64,000 nucleotides of DNA from contig NZ_CP025096.1 in assembly GCF_002831565.1 (NCBI RefSeq), positions 4,140,501-4,204,500 on the forward strand, given 5' to 3'. Under the pieces are notes generated by a model that was not told where the DNA came from, did not search any database, and saw nothing but the letters and a program-made list of their open reading frames with translations. The position numbers and the translations under genes were made by a program. Positions 1 to 7,431 of this stretch are shown piece by piece (the first letter of the stretch is position 1; each line of letters begins with the position of its first letter). The DNA comes from Spirosoma pollinicola (GTDB lineage Bacteria > Bacteroidota > Bacteroidia > Cytophagales > Spirosomataceae).

Positions 1-252
1 AACTGTCCTGTCTCTCTAAATTAAGTCTAAGCTTACCACTTTAGATCGTTCGGGATCAACCTCAAAAACCACCCTTTTTAAGGTTTACCCCCTCAGTCAC
101 CATCCCATTTAGGGTGATTTTTGAGGTAAACATTAAAAATCACTTTTTTAATGCCTATATAGCTCACTTAACTATAGAGCTGAATAGATGAGATAACCAT
201 GAAAATAGGCGCTCTACCTATTCTCTTTGGCCAAGCATAAATCGCCAAACAC
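1..252. other. Intergenic, no gene seen
   Basis: No open frame with a recognisable product and no clear repeat. It is AT-rich and lies downstream of the minus-strand gene ending at 310; the upstream context lies outside the window. Confidence 0.5.
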
Positions 253-280
253 AAAAAAAGCGGACGCCAAAACGCCCGCT
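253..280 (-). terminator. Rho-independent terminator after the 310-762 gene
   Basis: A hairpin AGCGGACG / CGCCCGCT (one mismatch) with a CCAAAA-type loop at 259-280 is followed, reading the minus strand, by a run of seven T (253-259). It sits about 30 bp past the stop of the gene ending at 310. Confidence 0.7.
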
Positions 281-309
281 AACTTCTTTCACTACACAAT
301 TCTCTTCTC

Positions 310-762
310 TCACGCCACCGCCTTAACAAACATACCCAGCCGCTCCCTCAGCAGATACCCACTCACATCGGTGCGGAGGGTGCCTTGCGAGTTGTAGGCC
401 TTTAATTCGGATGGAAGGGTGGCGTATTTGGCCAGCGCGTTGTACCAGGCACTGCGGTCCATGTAGGGGGCCAGCAGGATACGGGCCTGGCTCAACGCAC
501 GGTGCTGCCGGGGCGACCAGATCGGCCGATTCCGGTAAATAGCGCCGTGGCCTGTTAATAAATCAGGCAGAACCTGTGGCGGTGCAAGAGGAACCAGTTC
601 GGCTAATAAATAAAGACCCAGCTCCACATTGAGCAGCCGGTTGGCTACCATACCAGGTAGCGCATGCCGGAAGCGCAGCCGGGTCGCCAGTGGCTCCTGC
701 CAGTGAAGAAGACTGGCAAGGGCCGGGCGGGAAACACGGGGGGTGGAGAGAAGAGTGTTCAT
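310..762 (-). CDS. Unknown small protein, paralogue of 2052-2447
   Basis: I do not recognise a family. The 150-residue protein shares a common core with the product of 2052-2447: a NVELGLYLLAELVPLAPP-like segment (DLELGLFLLQQVHPTAPP in the other), then SPRQHRALSQARILLAP versus SPKQKKYLNRGRLLLAH, a W-containing segment, and a C-terminal RLGMFVKA / RLGVLRKM. There is no signal peptide or clear membrane segment; the conserved block looks helical. The two paralogues bracket the WGR-PARP gene on the same strand, so the pair probably belongs to that system. A hairpin at 905-945 separates this gene from the operon, so it is likely transcribed on its own. Function unknown. Confidence 0.65.
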   Translation of the reverse strand: MNTLLSTPRVSRPALASLLHWQEPLATRLRFRHALPGMVANRLLNVELGLYLLAELVPLAPPQVLPDLLTGHGAIYRNRPIWSPRQHRALSQARILLAPYMDRSAWYNALAKYATLPSELKAYNSQGTLRTDVSGYLLRERLGMFVKAVA

Positions 763-904
763 CGTATTTGTTGTTTATCGTTCTTGTTGAATCAAATTTA
801 CTACTACAAGAACGTAACCTTTTTACGTTGTTCTCTTTTTTGAAAAAAAAGTTTTAACTATTTCTACGATTTACTTTCTCATTGAATTTCACCGAAAACA
901 AAAA

Positions 905-945
905 CAGCAGCAGGCAGAAACGGATACAACGTCTGCCTACTGCTG
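905..945 (-). terminator. Terminator after the WGR-PARP operon
   Basis: CAGCAGCAGGCAGA (905-918) pairs with TCTGCCTACTGCTG (932-945) with one mismatch. Reading the minus strand it is followed by a T-rich tract. It ends the operon that stops at 973. Confidence 0.7.
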
Positions 946-972
946 CCAGAAAAAGTACGATAAACAACTGCA

Positions 973-1221
973 TTACTGCAGGGAGAATGCCGCCCGTGGA
1001 AAATGAAAAACGCGGTGCTTCCCATTGTCATCAATAGTCCAGTTCTCCCACAGGCTGATCACAAACAGCCATTGCGAAACATCGGCTTGGCGGGCTTCGT
1101 AGCCACGCTGACGCAGGGCTTTTTTTACGGCCAGTGTGGTTGTACTGCCTTCGGCCAGAATAAGCGTCGTGGCAATAAAGCGCACGACCAGCGGGTCCAG
1201 TTTTTTGCGTTGTAACTCCAT
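973..1221 (-). CDS. Small winged-helix-like protein, last gene of the PARP operon
   Basis: An 82-residue protein. Residues about 25-70 (TTTLAVKKALRQRGYEAR, then DVSQWLFVISLWENW, then NGKHRVFHFP) read as a compact helix-helix-strand-strand pattern like a winged helix, but I cannot name a family. The start codon lies one base after the stop of the WGR-PARP gene (TAA-G-ATG), so translation is almost certainly coupled and the two products are likely made together. It could be a DNA-binding partner of the PARP protein; that is inference from position and pattern only. Confidence 0.6.
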   Translation of the reverse strand: MELQRKKLDPLVVRFIATTLILAEGSTTTLAVKKALRQRGYEARQADVSQWLFVISLWENWTIDDNGKHRVFHFPRAAFSLQ

Positions 1222-1222
1222 C

Positions 1223-2038
1223 TTATGCCTTTATTTTGACAATGTATCGAAGCGTACATTGTGCCGGGTTGTAAACAATGAACTCGTTTTTTTGCAGGCC
1301 CGAACGCTGGCGCACAAACACTGAATCATACTGGGTGTCTTTGTATTTGAGTACGTCGGATGTTAGCTGTACATGCCTGATTTCCTGTTGAGAAAGCTCA
1401 AGCTGTTCGCCAACGTGTACTTCATAAATGGCCAGATAATCCTCATTCGCCTGTCCTTGTTGAGATGCATCCTCGGGCGAGTGGCTGAACTGGTCGACAA
1501 AGTGAATGCCGTATCCGGACGATTTACCTGTATTGATGGCGTTTGCCGGGCTGAGCGTCGGATTTGTTCTTAACATGGACAGCCAGTTGTCACGGCGATT
1601 GCTGTGCCACAGCGCTACCGTCTTGCGATTTTTCTGTTGCCGAACATAGGTATTGAAAACGGCGTCGTTAACAGCATGCCGTACCATGAAAGCGCTTTCC
1701 AGCGTATTGGCATCGGCGCCCATCATACGTTTAATGAGCGACAGGACGTGGTTATCGGCTACTGACTCAATCGTCAGCTTCATGCTTTCGAGCGGTGTCA
1801 CTGGTTTGGCGTCGTCATACGAATTGGCTTGGTCTGTATATCCCTTTGCCTTCTTTTCGCGGACTTTTCGATCCCAATGCGCTATGGGATGTGTGGCCTT
1901 GCTCCGAAAACCACCCACACGGCCATAGTACACATCGAACGTGGCATTTTCTTTTTCCCGCATTTCGTAGTATTTGTTATTGTTTTCGGCGGTCATCATC
2001 ATGAGTTTCATCGTTCGCAGAGTTTGAATCGGTGGCAT
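1223..2038 (-). CDS. WGR-domain PARP-like protein with an H-H-E active site
   Basis: The 271-residue protein joins a WGR domain (about residues 18-70; the signature reads YGRVGG at 38-43) to a PARP catalytic domain (about 140-271). Visible PARP signatures are LWHSN with His145, GYGIHFVD at 175-182, and KNEFIVYNPAQ with Glu252, followed by the usual strand TLRYIVKIK. WGR-PARP proteins bind broken DNA or RNA and transfer ADP-ribose from NAD+. Here the conserved Tyr of the H-Y-E triad is His179, and the Gly after the first His is Ser146, so activity may be changed or lost. It lies in the middle of a three-gene minus-strand operon, 13 bases after 2052-2447 and 1 base before 973-1221. Start at 2038 is chosen for length; an inner Met at residue 10 is possible. 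Confidence 0.85.
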   Translation of the reverse strand: MPPIQTLRTMKLMMMTAENNNKYYEMREKENATFDVYYGRVGGFRSKATHPIAHWDRKVREKKAKGYTDQANSYDDAKPVTPLESMKLTIESVADNHVLSLIKRMMGADANTLESAFMVRHAVNDAVFNTYVRQQKNRKTVALWHSNRRDNWLSMLRTNPTLSPANAINTGKSSGYGIHFVDQFSHSPEDASQQGQANEDYLAIYEVHVGEQLELSQQEIRHVQLTSDVLKYKDTQYDSVFVRQRSGLQKNEFIVYNPAQCTLRYIVKIKA

Positions 2039-2051
2039 TGGATATGATAGA

Positions 2052-2447
2052 TCAGGCTAGCATTTTGCGTAGAACGCCAAGCCGGTTTCGGGAGAAACCA
2101 ACGGTTTTCTCGGAGAAATGACTGCAATCGCGGCTGAGGTCGAAAGCTAACCGATGATTGGGCGCAGCTGCGTAGGCATCCAGAAGTGTCTGCCAGTGGA
2201 GGTTATTGGCAAAATGAGCCAGTAAAAGCCGCCCTCTGTTCAGGTATTTTTTTTGTTTGGGCGATAGGCTGGGCCAGCGGACATCGTCGGGCCGAAGCAG
2301 GGCCGGGAGTGCCGTTGGTGGAGCCGTGGGGTGTACCTGCTGAAGCAGAAACAGACCCAGTTCGAGGTCAACTAATTGCCGGGTCGAGAGCGACGGGCGG
2401 GGCGTATAAGCCGGTATGTTTGAGTCGGGACGCTGTGTATGAGTCAT
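2052..2447 (-). CDS. Unknown small protein, first gene of the PARP operon
   Basis: A 131-residue protein of no family I know, paralogous to the product of 310-762 (shared DLELGLFLLQQ, TAPPTALPALL, SPKQKKYLNRGRLLLAHF and C-terminal NRLGVLRKMLA). The N-terminal 25 residues are proline-rich and likely disordered. No membrane segment or signal peptide. It begins the minus-strand operon and faces the WYL regulator gene across a 209-bp region that holds a large inverted repeat. Duplication of this protein around the WGR-PARP gene suggests it is a partner or substrate of the system; this is inference. Confidence 0.65.
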   Translation of the reverse strand: MTHTQRPDSNIPAYTPRPSLSTRQLVDLELGLFLLQQVHPTAPPTALPALLRPDDVRWPSLSPKQKKYLNRGRLLLAHFANNLHWQTLLDAYAAAPNHRLAFDLSRDCSHFSEKTVGFSRNRLGVLRKMLA

Positions 2448-2553
2448 GATATAGTCTATGTAATGTCCGATTCAAAAGTATATCCCTCAAAACGTAATCT
2501 ATTTACGGTCTTCTTTTTATTTTGAAAAATATTTTTGTTGCTTTGTCTAACTA

Positions 2554-2639
2554 AACACAGAGGAGATGGAGACTTACACGGAGACCACGAAGGCGATTCT
2601 CTTCGTGTACTTTGTGTGAATCTCCATCTCCTCTGTGTT
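2554..2639. repeat. Large imperfect inverted repeat between the PARP operon and the WYL gene
   Basis: Arms of about 40 bp: the outer 19 bp (AACACAGAGGAGATGGAGA and its complement) match perfectly, the inner halves less well. It ends 17 bases before the WYL start codon. It could be a transcription terminator or attenuator, an operator, or a dispersed palindromic repeat; a related but different-sequence palindrome follows the WYL gene at 3750-3832. Confidence 0.8.
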
Positions 2640-2656
2640 GAAAAAAAATAATTTCC

Positions 2657-3742
2657 ATGCCCATAACCCGCTCCGCTTTTCAACGCTACCGGCTCATTGA
2701 CGAGATCATCAGCCGATACCCCCGCCGGTATTCCAAACAGCGGCTGTTCGAACTCTGCCAGGACAAGTGCGGCATTCGGTCGATTTCGTCGCTCGAAAAA
2801 GACATTCAGCGGATGCGCGAAGACCACGACGCACCCATCGAATACGATAAACGAGCCAACGGCTACTATTACAGCAATCCGCAGTTTCGGTTGCTGAACC
2901 TGATGCTGGCCCCCGAGGACATGGAAGCCCTCGACTACGCCCGCGAGGTGCTGGCTGCTACGCAGGGCGCTACCGTTGCCGATGAGTTGACCAATGCGTT
3001 ACAAAAGGTGCGGCAGAGTCTGGATATCATCCATGAGGTACGAAGCGACGACCGGGGAGGGCCTGCGGCTTCGCGCCGGATTGTGTATGTCGAAGAGAAA
3101 ATTCTGGGCGGTAATCGTCAGTTTGTGCCGATACTCATCCGGGCCGTAAACCAGAGCCGACAGGTGGCGTTTCGGTATTTGAAATATGAAGAGGTCGTGC
3201 CGGTAATGACTGGCAAGGGGGCGAAAAAAGCCAAAACAGCTAGTCTGGCGGCCATACAGGCCGATCGCCCTAAACTGCGCATTCTGCACCCGATTTTATT
3301 GCGGGAAGTCGCCGATAGCTGGTACGTAATTGGGTACGATGCTGTGAGCGGGGGCGAAAAAACCTTTGCACTCGACCGTATGAGCGAACTCGAACTGCTG
3401 GATGATCCCTGCGATGTACCGCCCACTATTCTCGCCAATGTGAGCGACCTCTTCGAGCATATCTACGGCATTACCGATAGCCACGGGCCGGTAGAAGATA
3501 TTGTCCTGTCGTTTTCGCCTTTGTTTGGTCAATATGTGAAAGCCAAACCAATTCACCAAACGCAGGAAGTGTTGAGCGACACCGACACCGAATGCGTCGT
3601 GCGACTGCGTCTGGCCCCCAACCGCGATCTGCTTATGCACCTGCGCAGTTACGGCGAACACCTGACGGTGCTGGAACCTGCCAGTCTGGTGCAGGAAATA
3701 AAGGCCTCCTTGTCGGCTACATTGGGCCGCTATTCTTCATAA
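2657..3742 (+). CDS. WYL-domain transcriptional regulator
   Basis: 361 residues. The N-terminal part (about 1-60, with SKQRLFELCQDKCGIRSISSLEKDIQRMRE) is the winged HTH of this family. The WYL domain spans about 158-248, with AFRYLKYE, SWYVIGYD (221-228) and FALDRM (237-242). WYL proteins are regulators that sense nucleic-acid or nucleotide ligands and often control DNA-damage, CRISPR or phage-defence genes. It is divergent from the WGR-PARP operon, which makes that operon the likely target. No other regulator lies nearby. Length is normal for the family, and no break is seen. Confidence 0.9.
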   Translation: MPITRSAFQRYRLIDEIISRYPRRYSKQRLFELCQDKCGIRSISSLEKDIQRMREDHDAPIEYDKRANGYYYSNPQFRLLNLMLAPEDMEALDYAREVLAATQGATVADELTNALQKVRQSLDIIHEVRSDDRGGPAASRRIVYVEEKILGGNRQFVPILIRAVNQSRQVAFRYLKYEEVVPVMTGKGAKKAKTASLAAIQADRPKLRILHPILLREVADSWYVIGYDAVSGGEKTFALDRMSELELLDDPCDVPPTILANVSDLFEHIYGITDSHGPVEDIVLSFSPLFGQYVKAKPIHQTQEVLSDTDTECVVRLRLAPNRDLLMHLRSYGEHLTVLEPASLVQEIKASLSATLGRYSS

Positions 3743-3749
3743 AATAAAT

Positions 3750-3832
3750 GGCACACGGATCATACGGATCTAGCGGATTCGTGCAGATTTAGATCGGTGA
3801 GAATCCATTTAATCCGTATGATCTGCGTGCTA
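3750..3832. repeat. Imperfect inverted repeat after the WYL gene
   Basis: Two arms of about 40 bp containing GGATCATACGGAT and its complement ATCCGTATGATC. It lies just past the WYL stop and overlaps the region before the YdeI-like gene. It may act as a bidirectional terminator; such palindromes are often dispersed in genomes of this group. Confidence 0.7.
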
Positions 3833-3841
3833 TATTTGCCC

Positions 3842-4369
3842 ATGCACACATTTACAACCATCCTTCAAAAATTCGACGAGAAAGGCGAGAAAACCGGATG
3901 GACGTATATCGATATTCCACTTGATATTACTGAAACCATCAAGCCCGGTCAGAGAACGTCGTTTCGGGTAAAAGGAACGCTGGACAATTATGCCATAAAA
4001 TTAGTGGCTCTTCTGCCAATGGGCCGTTCGGGTGAACGTGAGGGTGGTTTCATCATGCCAATCAACGCCACCATGCGCCGGGGAATTCGGAAAGAGGCCG
4101 GTGCCAGCGTTCGGGTTACACTGGAACTTGACGATTCGCCCCTGCCTATCTCCGCCGATCTGCTGACCTGTCTGGAAGATGATCTGGCTGCACAAGCCTA
4201 CTTTCAGACATTGAGCCGGGGCCATCAGGTCTATTTCAGCAACTGGATTGAAGACGCCAAAACCACCGAAACCAAAACCAAACGACTAACGCAGGCTGTT
4301 ATGGGTTTGAGTATGGGCCTAGGTTACGGCCCAATGATTCGCTACTTTAAAAAGCAAAAGGCCGATTAG
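3842..4369 (+). CDS. YdeI/OmpD-associated family protein (DUF1905)
   Basis: 175 residues from the start at 3842 (MHTFTTILQKFDEKGEKTGW); the frame is open further upstream but that part is the inverted repeat, so the inner ATG is preferred. The N-terminal half is a DUF1905 small beta-barrel (GWTYIDIPLDI, TSFRVKGTLDN, GGFIMPINATMRRGI, VRVTLELDD). The C-terminal half (PISADLLTCLEDD, AYFQTLSRGHQVYFSNWIEDAKTTETKTKRL) is the YdeI/OmpD-associated helical segment. These proteins are cytoplasmic and of unproven function. It is followed 19 bases later by the SDR gene, so the two may be cotranscribed. Confidence 0.85.
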   Translation: MHTFTTILQKFDEKGEKTGWTYIDIPLDITETIKPGQRTSFRVKGTLDNYAIKLVALLPMGRSGEREGGFIMPINATMRRGIRKEAGASVRVTLELDDSPLPISADLLTCLEDDLAAQAYFQTLSRGHQVYFSNWIEDAKTTETKTKRLTQAVMGLSMGLGYGPMIRYFKKQKAD

Positions 4370-4388
4370 TCGCTTTAACTGAATTACG

Positions 4389-5111
4389 ATGAATGTAGAA
4401 AACAAAACCATTATTATTTCGGGCGCATCGCGCGGTATTGGCCGGGCAACGGCCATGCTTTTAGCACAACATGGTGCGAATGTAGTTGTCACCGCTCGCA
4501 ACGCCGACGAGCTGAAGGAACTCGAAAAAGAAGCTGCTGAAGGGCATGTTCGGGGAAAAATTGTTGCGGTGGCGGGCGATGTTGCCAGCGAGTCCGACAT
4601 GGCAGCCGTGGTGCAAACGGCTCTGGATCAATTCAAACGGATCGACGTAGTCATTAACAATGCGGGCTATGGCGTTTTCAAAAACGTGGACGAAATTACC
4701 GTTGATGAATGGGATAGCGTTATGGCCACCAACGTGAAAGGTACGTTTATACTTACCAAAGCGGCTCTGCCAACGCTGAAAGCACAGGGTTCTGGACACA
4801 TCGTTGTGGTAGCCTCGGACGTAGCCAAGCGAACGTTTGCCGGTGGGTCGCTATACACCGCCAGCAAGTATGCACAGGAAGCATTCATGGGTGCATTACG
4901 CAAAGAAGTTCGTTCATTCGGTATCAAAGTGACGGGCGTGTATTCGGGTCTTGTCGACTCACACTTCCACGAGAAAGGTCACGGCCACGAAACGTCTAAA
5001 GGCTGGCTGCAAAGCGAAGACATGGCCGAGTCGATGCTGTTCATCGTTAGCCGCCCGGCTCATGTCGTGATCGACGAGTTTATGGTGCATCCGCTGGTGC
5101 AGGAATATTAG
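4389..5111 (+). CDS. Short-chain dehydrogenase/reductase
   Basis: 240 residues, classical SDR size. Visible are the dinucleotide motif SGASRGIG (11-18), NNAG (90-93), catalytic Ser143, and YxxxK (Tyr156, Lys160). It should be an NAD(P)-dependent cytoplasmic oxidoreductase; the substrate cannot be told from sequence. It follows the YdeI-like gene by 19 bases and ends at a hairpin at 5121-5165. No oddities. Confidence 0.9.
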   Translation: MNVENKTIIISGASRGIGRATAMLLAQHGANVVVTARNADELKELEKEAAEGHVRGKIVAVAGDVASESDMAAVVQTALDQFKRIDVVINNAGYGVFKNVDEITVDEWDSVMATNVKGTFILTKAALPTLKAQGSGHIVVVASDVAKRTFAGGSLYTASKYAQEAFMGALRKEVRSFGIKVTGVYSGLVDSHFHEKGHGHETSKGWLQSEDMAESMLFIVSRPAHVVIDEFMVHPLVQEY

Positions 5112-5120
5112 TTTTTTAGG

Positions 5121-5165
5121 AGAAATGGAGGAGGGAAATAGCTAGTTTCCTTTCTCCATTTTTCT
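5121..5165 (+). terminator. Terminator after the SDR gene
   Basis: AGAAATGGAG (5121-5130) and GGAAA pair with TTTCC and CTCCATTTTTCT (to 5165) around a TAGCTAG loop, just past the stop at 5111. The 3' arm is itself T-rich. Confidence 0.55.
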
Positions 5166-5260
5166 ATGAACCTGGAGCTGTTTAACGCGGCTTTATAAGA
5201 CCGAATAAGACAAGTGGATTAGATTACCCGATAGGTTCAATCAATCCACTGTCCAAACCC

Positions 5261-7192
5261 TTACTGTATAGCCGAACAGCCGCAGGGGAAGTGGATCTGC
5301 TTCCCCAGACTGGGGTTGACCTTACGCCTGGCACTCGCCGACTTAGGGATAAATGCAAGGCGTCCTGAGCCTGTTAGTTCTGTGATGGCTACTGGTTGTC
5401 CATATCGGGCAAAAAAACCTTTCACACACGATTCGGGTATGAGATCAATGCATAGATTTATGCCTGCAAAGTCATTCAACTCGTAAAAACGGTCGAAAAA
5501 TGCCCACTGCTCTTCCGTGAAACAAGTTGTTAGCTGGTTGGCGCGCATAAAATCAGGGTTGTCGGATGGGTTAAGTAATTTTGGCCAGCCAGCTTGCAAA
5601 AATGGCTGAACCTGGGATTCATGCAGGCGTCCAAAATATTGTCCCACCGTTTTTTTACCATGAAAGCGTTTCAGCGCATACATCGTATTGGTTCGTTTAT
5701 ACAATGGACACAAGCCATTGACACCTCCTATACCATTACCCCCAACCACACAGAACGGCCAGTCAAGGATGGCTTCGCCCGGTTGCTGACGGATACGCTT
5801 CATATACGGCTCAAACGATGTGGGGAAATAATAGGGCTTCCAGGCATACCGGAAATGGAAGACTGTACTAGTCTCTAACACACCAACGAGTAGTAATGGT
5901 ATCCAGACAAAACGTGTTAATTTCCCCGGTAAATACAATGCAAAAACTGCCGCAATAACCGGATAGACAAGCGTAACGCGTGATGGCTGCCGATTGAACC
6001 GGCACCAGGGGAAAATCTGTAACGTAGGCAGACGAATTGGGTGATAGAAAAGGTGTAATAAAAAGAAAACTCCCAATGGTATAAAGGCCCATCGGATAGA
6101 TTTGGGCGTATACCAGAAACCAACGGTTGTCAGACCAAGTAACAACCAGCCCGGACTGCCGGCTCCGCTTCCTTCGGGCATGTCGTGCAACTTACCCACC
6201 AGTAGATTGTCTATCGCATCAAAGCCGGGGAAACAGGGCAGGAGTAGCCGAAAAGGATGCACCCAGCCGTGTCCGCCAGCAAACCGGTCAATAAAAATTA
6301 ATTCTGAGGTCTTTTGGGCTACCTCTATCAGTAAGGGGACATAAAAAAAAGCCGCGACAGCCATAACCAGCACCAGGATAGTCGATTCAACGGGATGCCA
6401 TTGTTTAAGCCAGCTGGTTAAAACCTGACGAAGATAAGTCGTTGTTGCAACAGGTTGCCGGTAGACTCGGTATATAAACAAGACGACAATAAACAAGGCG
6501 CTCAGGGTAAATGAACTCAGGGCATAGCCAAGTACATACCCTACATCCAGGCCTAGACAAAGTGTCAGGAATACTGATTTTAGTAAGACTAGACGTAACG
6601 AAATAGACTGATTTAACACCAATCGTCGAACCAGTAGGAAGTCGGTCAGCATACTTAACACCATCCAGTGAATAATACTGTACGCAAAATGCCCGGGGTA
6701 TTTGTTGAGTGCGTAGAAGTTGATAAAGGAGACAATAAGACCCGCCAGCCAGGCACGACGGTCACCATAATCTGGCCGGAGCAAAAGGTATGTGCCAATA
6801 CTGGTGATCAGTAAACTCAGCAGGTAATACACATTTAGCCAGGGGCCAATACCGAAGAATGAATAACCCAGAGCAAACCAGCCGTTTGCCTCAAAAGCCC
6901 ATCCCTGAAACATATGGCTGGTGCCGTAGGGGAAGAACGTTTGGTTGTTAACCAGATTGAGATGAGGAAGGGGTGTAAACGATAAGTTTTCCCATAGATA
7001 GTACCCCATATACTCCCACTGATCTACATCACCACCGGGATATATTTCGGCCAGAGGTCCGGAAAAGTTTCGAATAAAGAAAATACCATATACCAGCGTG
7101 AGTAGTATAAAAATTCCAATGCCAATTAATTTGTTGGTTATCAGTATATTATTCTGGCCTGTTGTTCTGGTAGTTAAAGCGGAAGATTGCAT
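5261..7192 (-). CDS. Large multi-pass membrane protein, GT-C glycosyltransferase-like
   Basis: About 643 residues from the ATG at 7192; the frame stays open to 7318, but the added 42 residues look non-native. An N-terminal membrane helix (NKLIGIGIFILLTLVYGIFF) is followed by a loop with GGDVDQWEYMGYYLWEN and PLPHLNLVNNQTFFPYGTSHMF, then about ten more hydrophobic segments and a soluble C-terminal part. The early acidic loop, the FPYGT motif and overall shape resemble GT-C-type enzymes and the membrane proteins of unknown function near them, which use lipid-linked sugars. No neighbours of a polysaccharide cluster are present, so the role is open. The end lies near an AATCCAC inverted repeat. 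Confidence 0.6.
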   Translation of the reverse strand: MQSSALTTRTTGQNNILITNKLIGIGIFILLTLVYGIFFIRNFSGPLAEIYPGGDVDQWEYMGYYLWENLSFTPLPHLNLVNNQTFFPYGTSHMFQGWAFEANGWFALGYSFFGIGPWLNVYYLLSLLITSIGTYLLLRPDYGDRRAWLAGLIVSFINFYALNKYPGHFAYSIIHWMVLSMLTDFLLVRRLVLNQSISLRLVLLKSVFLTLCLGLDVGYVLGYALSSFTLSALFIVVLFIYRVYRQPVATTTYLRQVLTSWLKQWHPVESTILVLVMAVAAFFYVPLLIEVAQKTSELIFIDRFAGGHGWVHPFRLLLPCFPGFDAIDNLLVGKLHDMPEGSGAGSPGWLLLGLTTVGFWYTPKSIRWAFIPLGVFFLLHLFYHPIRLPTLQIFPWCRFNRQPSRVTLVYPVIAAVFALYLPGKLTRFVWIPLLLVGVLETSTVFHFRYAWKPYYFPTSFEPYMKRIRQQPGEAILDWPFCVVGGNGIGGVNGLCPLYKRTNTMYALKRFHGKKTVGQYFGRLHESQVQPFLQAGWPKLLNPSDNPDFMRANQLTTCFTEEQWAFFDRFYELNDFAGINLCIDLIPESCVKGFFARYGQPVAITELTGSGRLAFIPKSASARRKVNPSLGKQIHFPCGCSAIQ

Positions 7193-7431
7193 ACGGTGGT
7201 TTACCCGGTAGGTGGGAGAGGGAACTATGCAGGTGATAAATAACACATGCACCGCAAGATACCGTCTGGTGCACTGCTTCACAAGGTCAGAAATGCCTTT
7301 GCTTAAGAAACATTTCAAATAATAGAGTTTATAAATATGTAGACTTAATCATTGATTTGCCATGCATGGAGCCGGGCAACAGTAATCTTTCTGGTTGGTG
7401 TCCTTCCTGTGTTTAAATAAATTACCCGGAA

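Noticed and set aside
3797-3841. Longer start of the YdeI-like gene
   Set aside because: These codons lie in the inverted repeat and precede the family's normal start.
7193-7318. Longer N-terminus of the membrane protein
   Set aside because: The extra 42 residues include a Cys-rich, unlikely segment before the first membrane helix; the ATG at 7192 is preferred.
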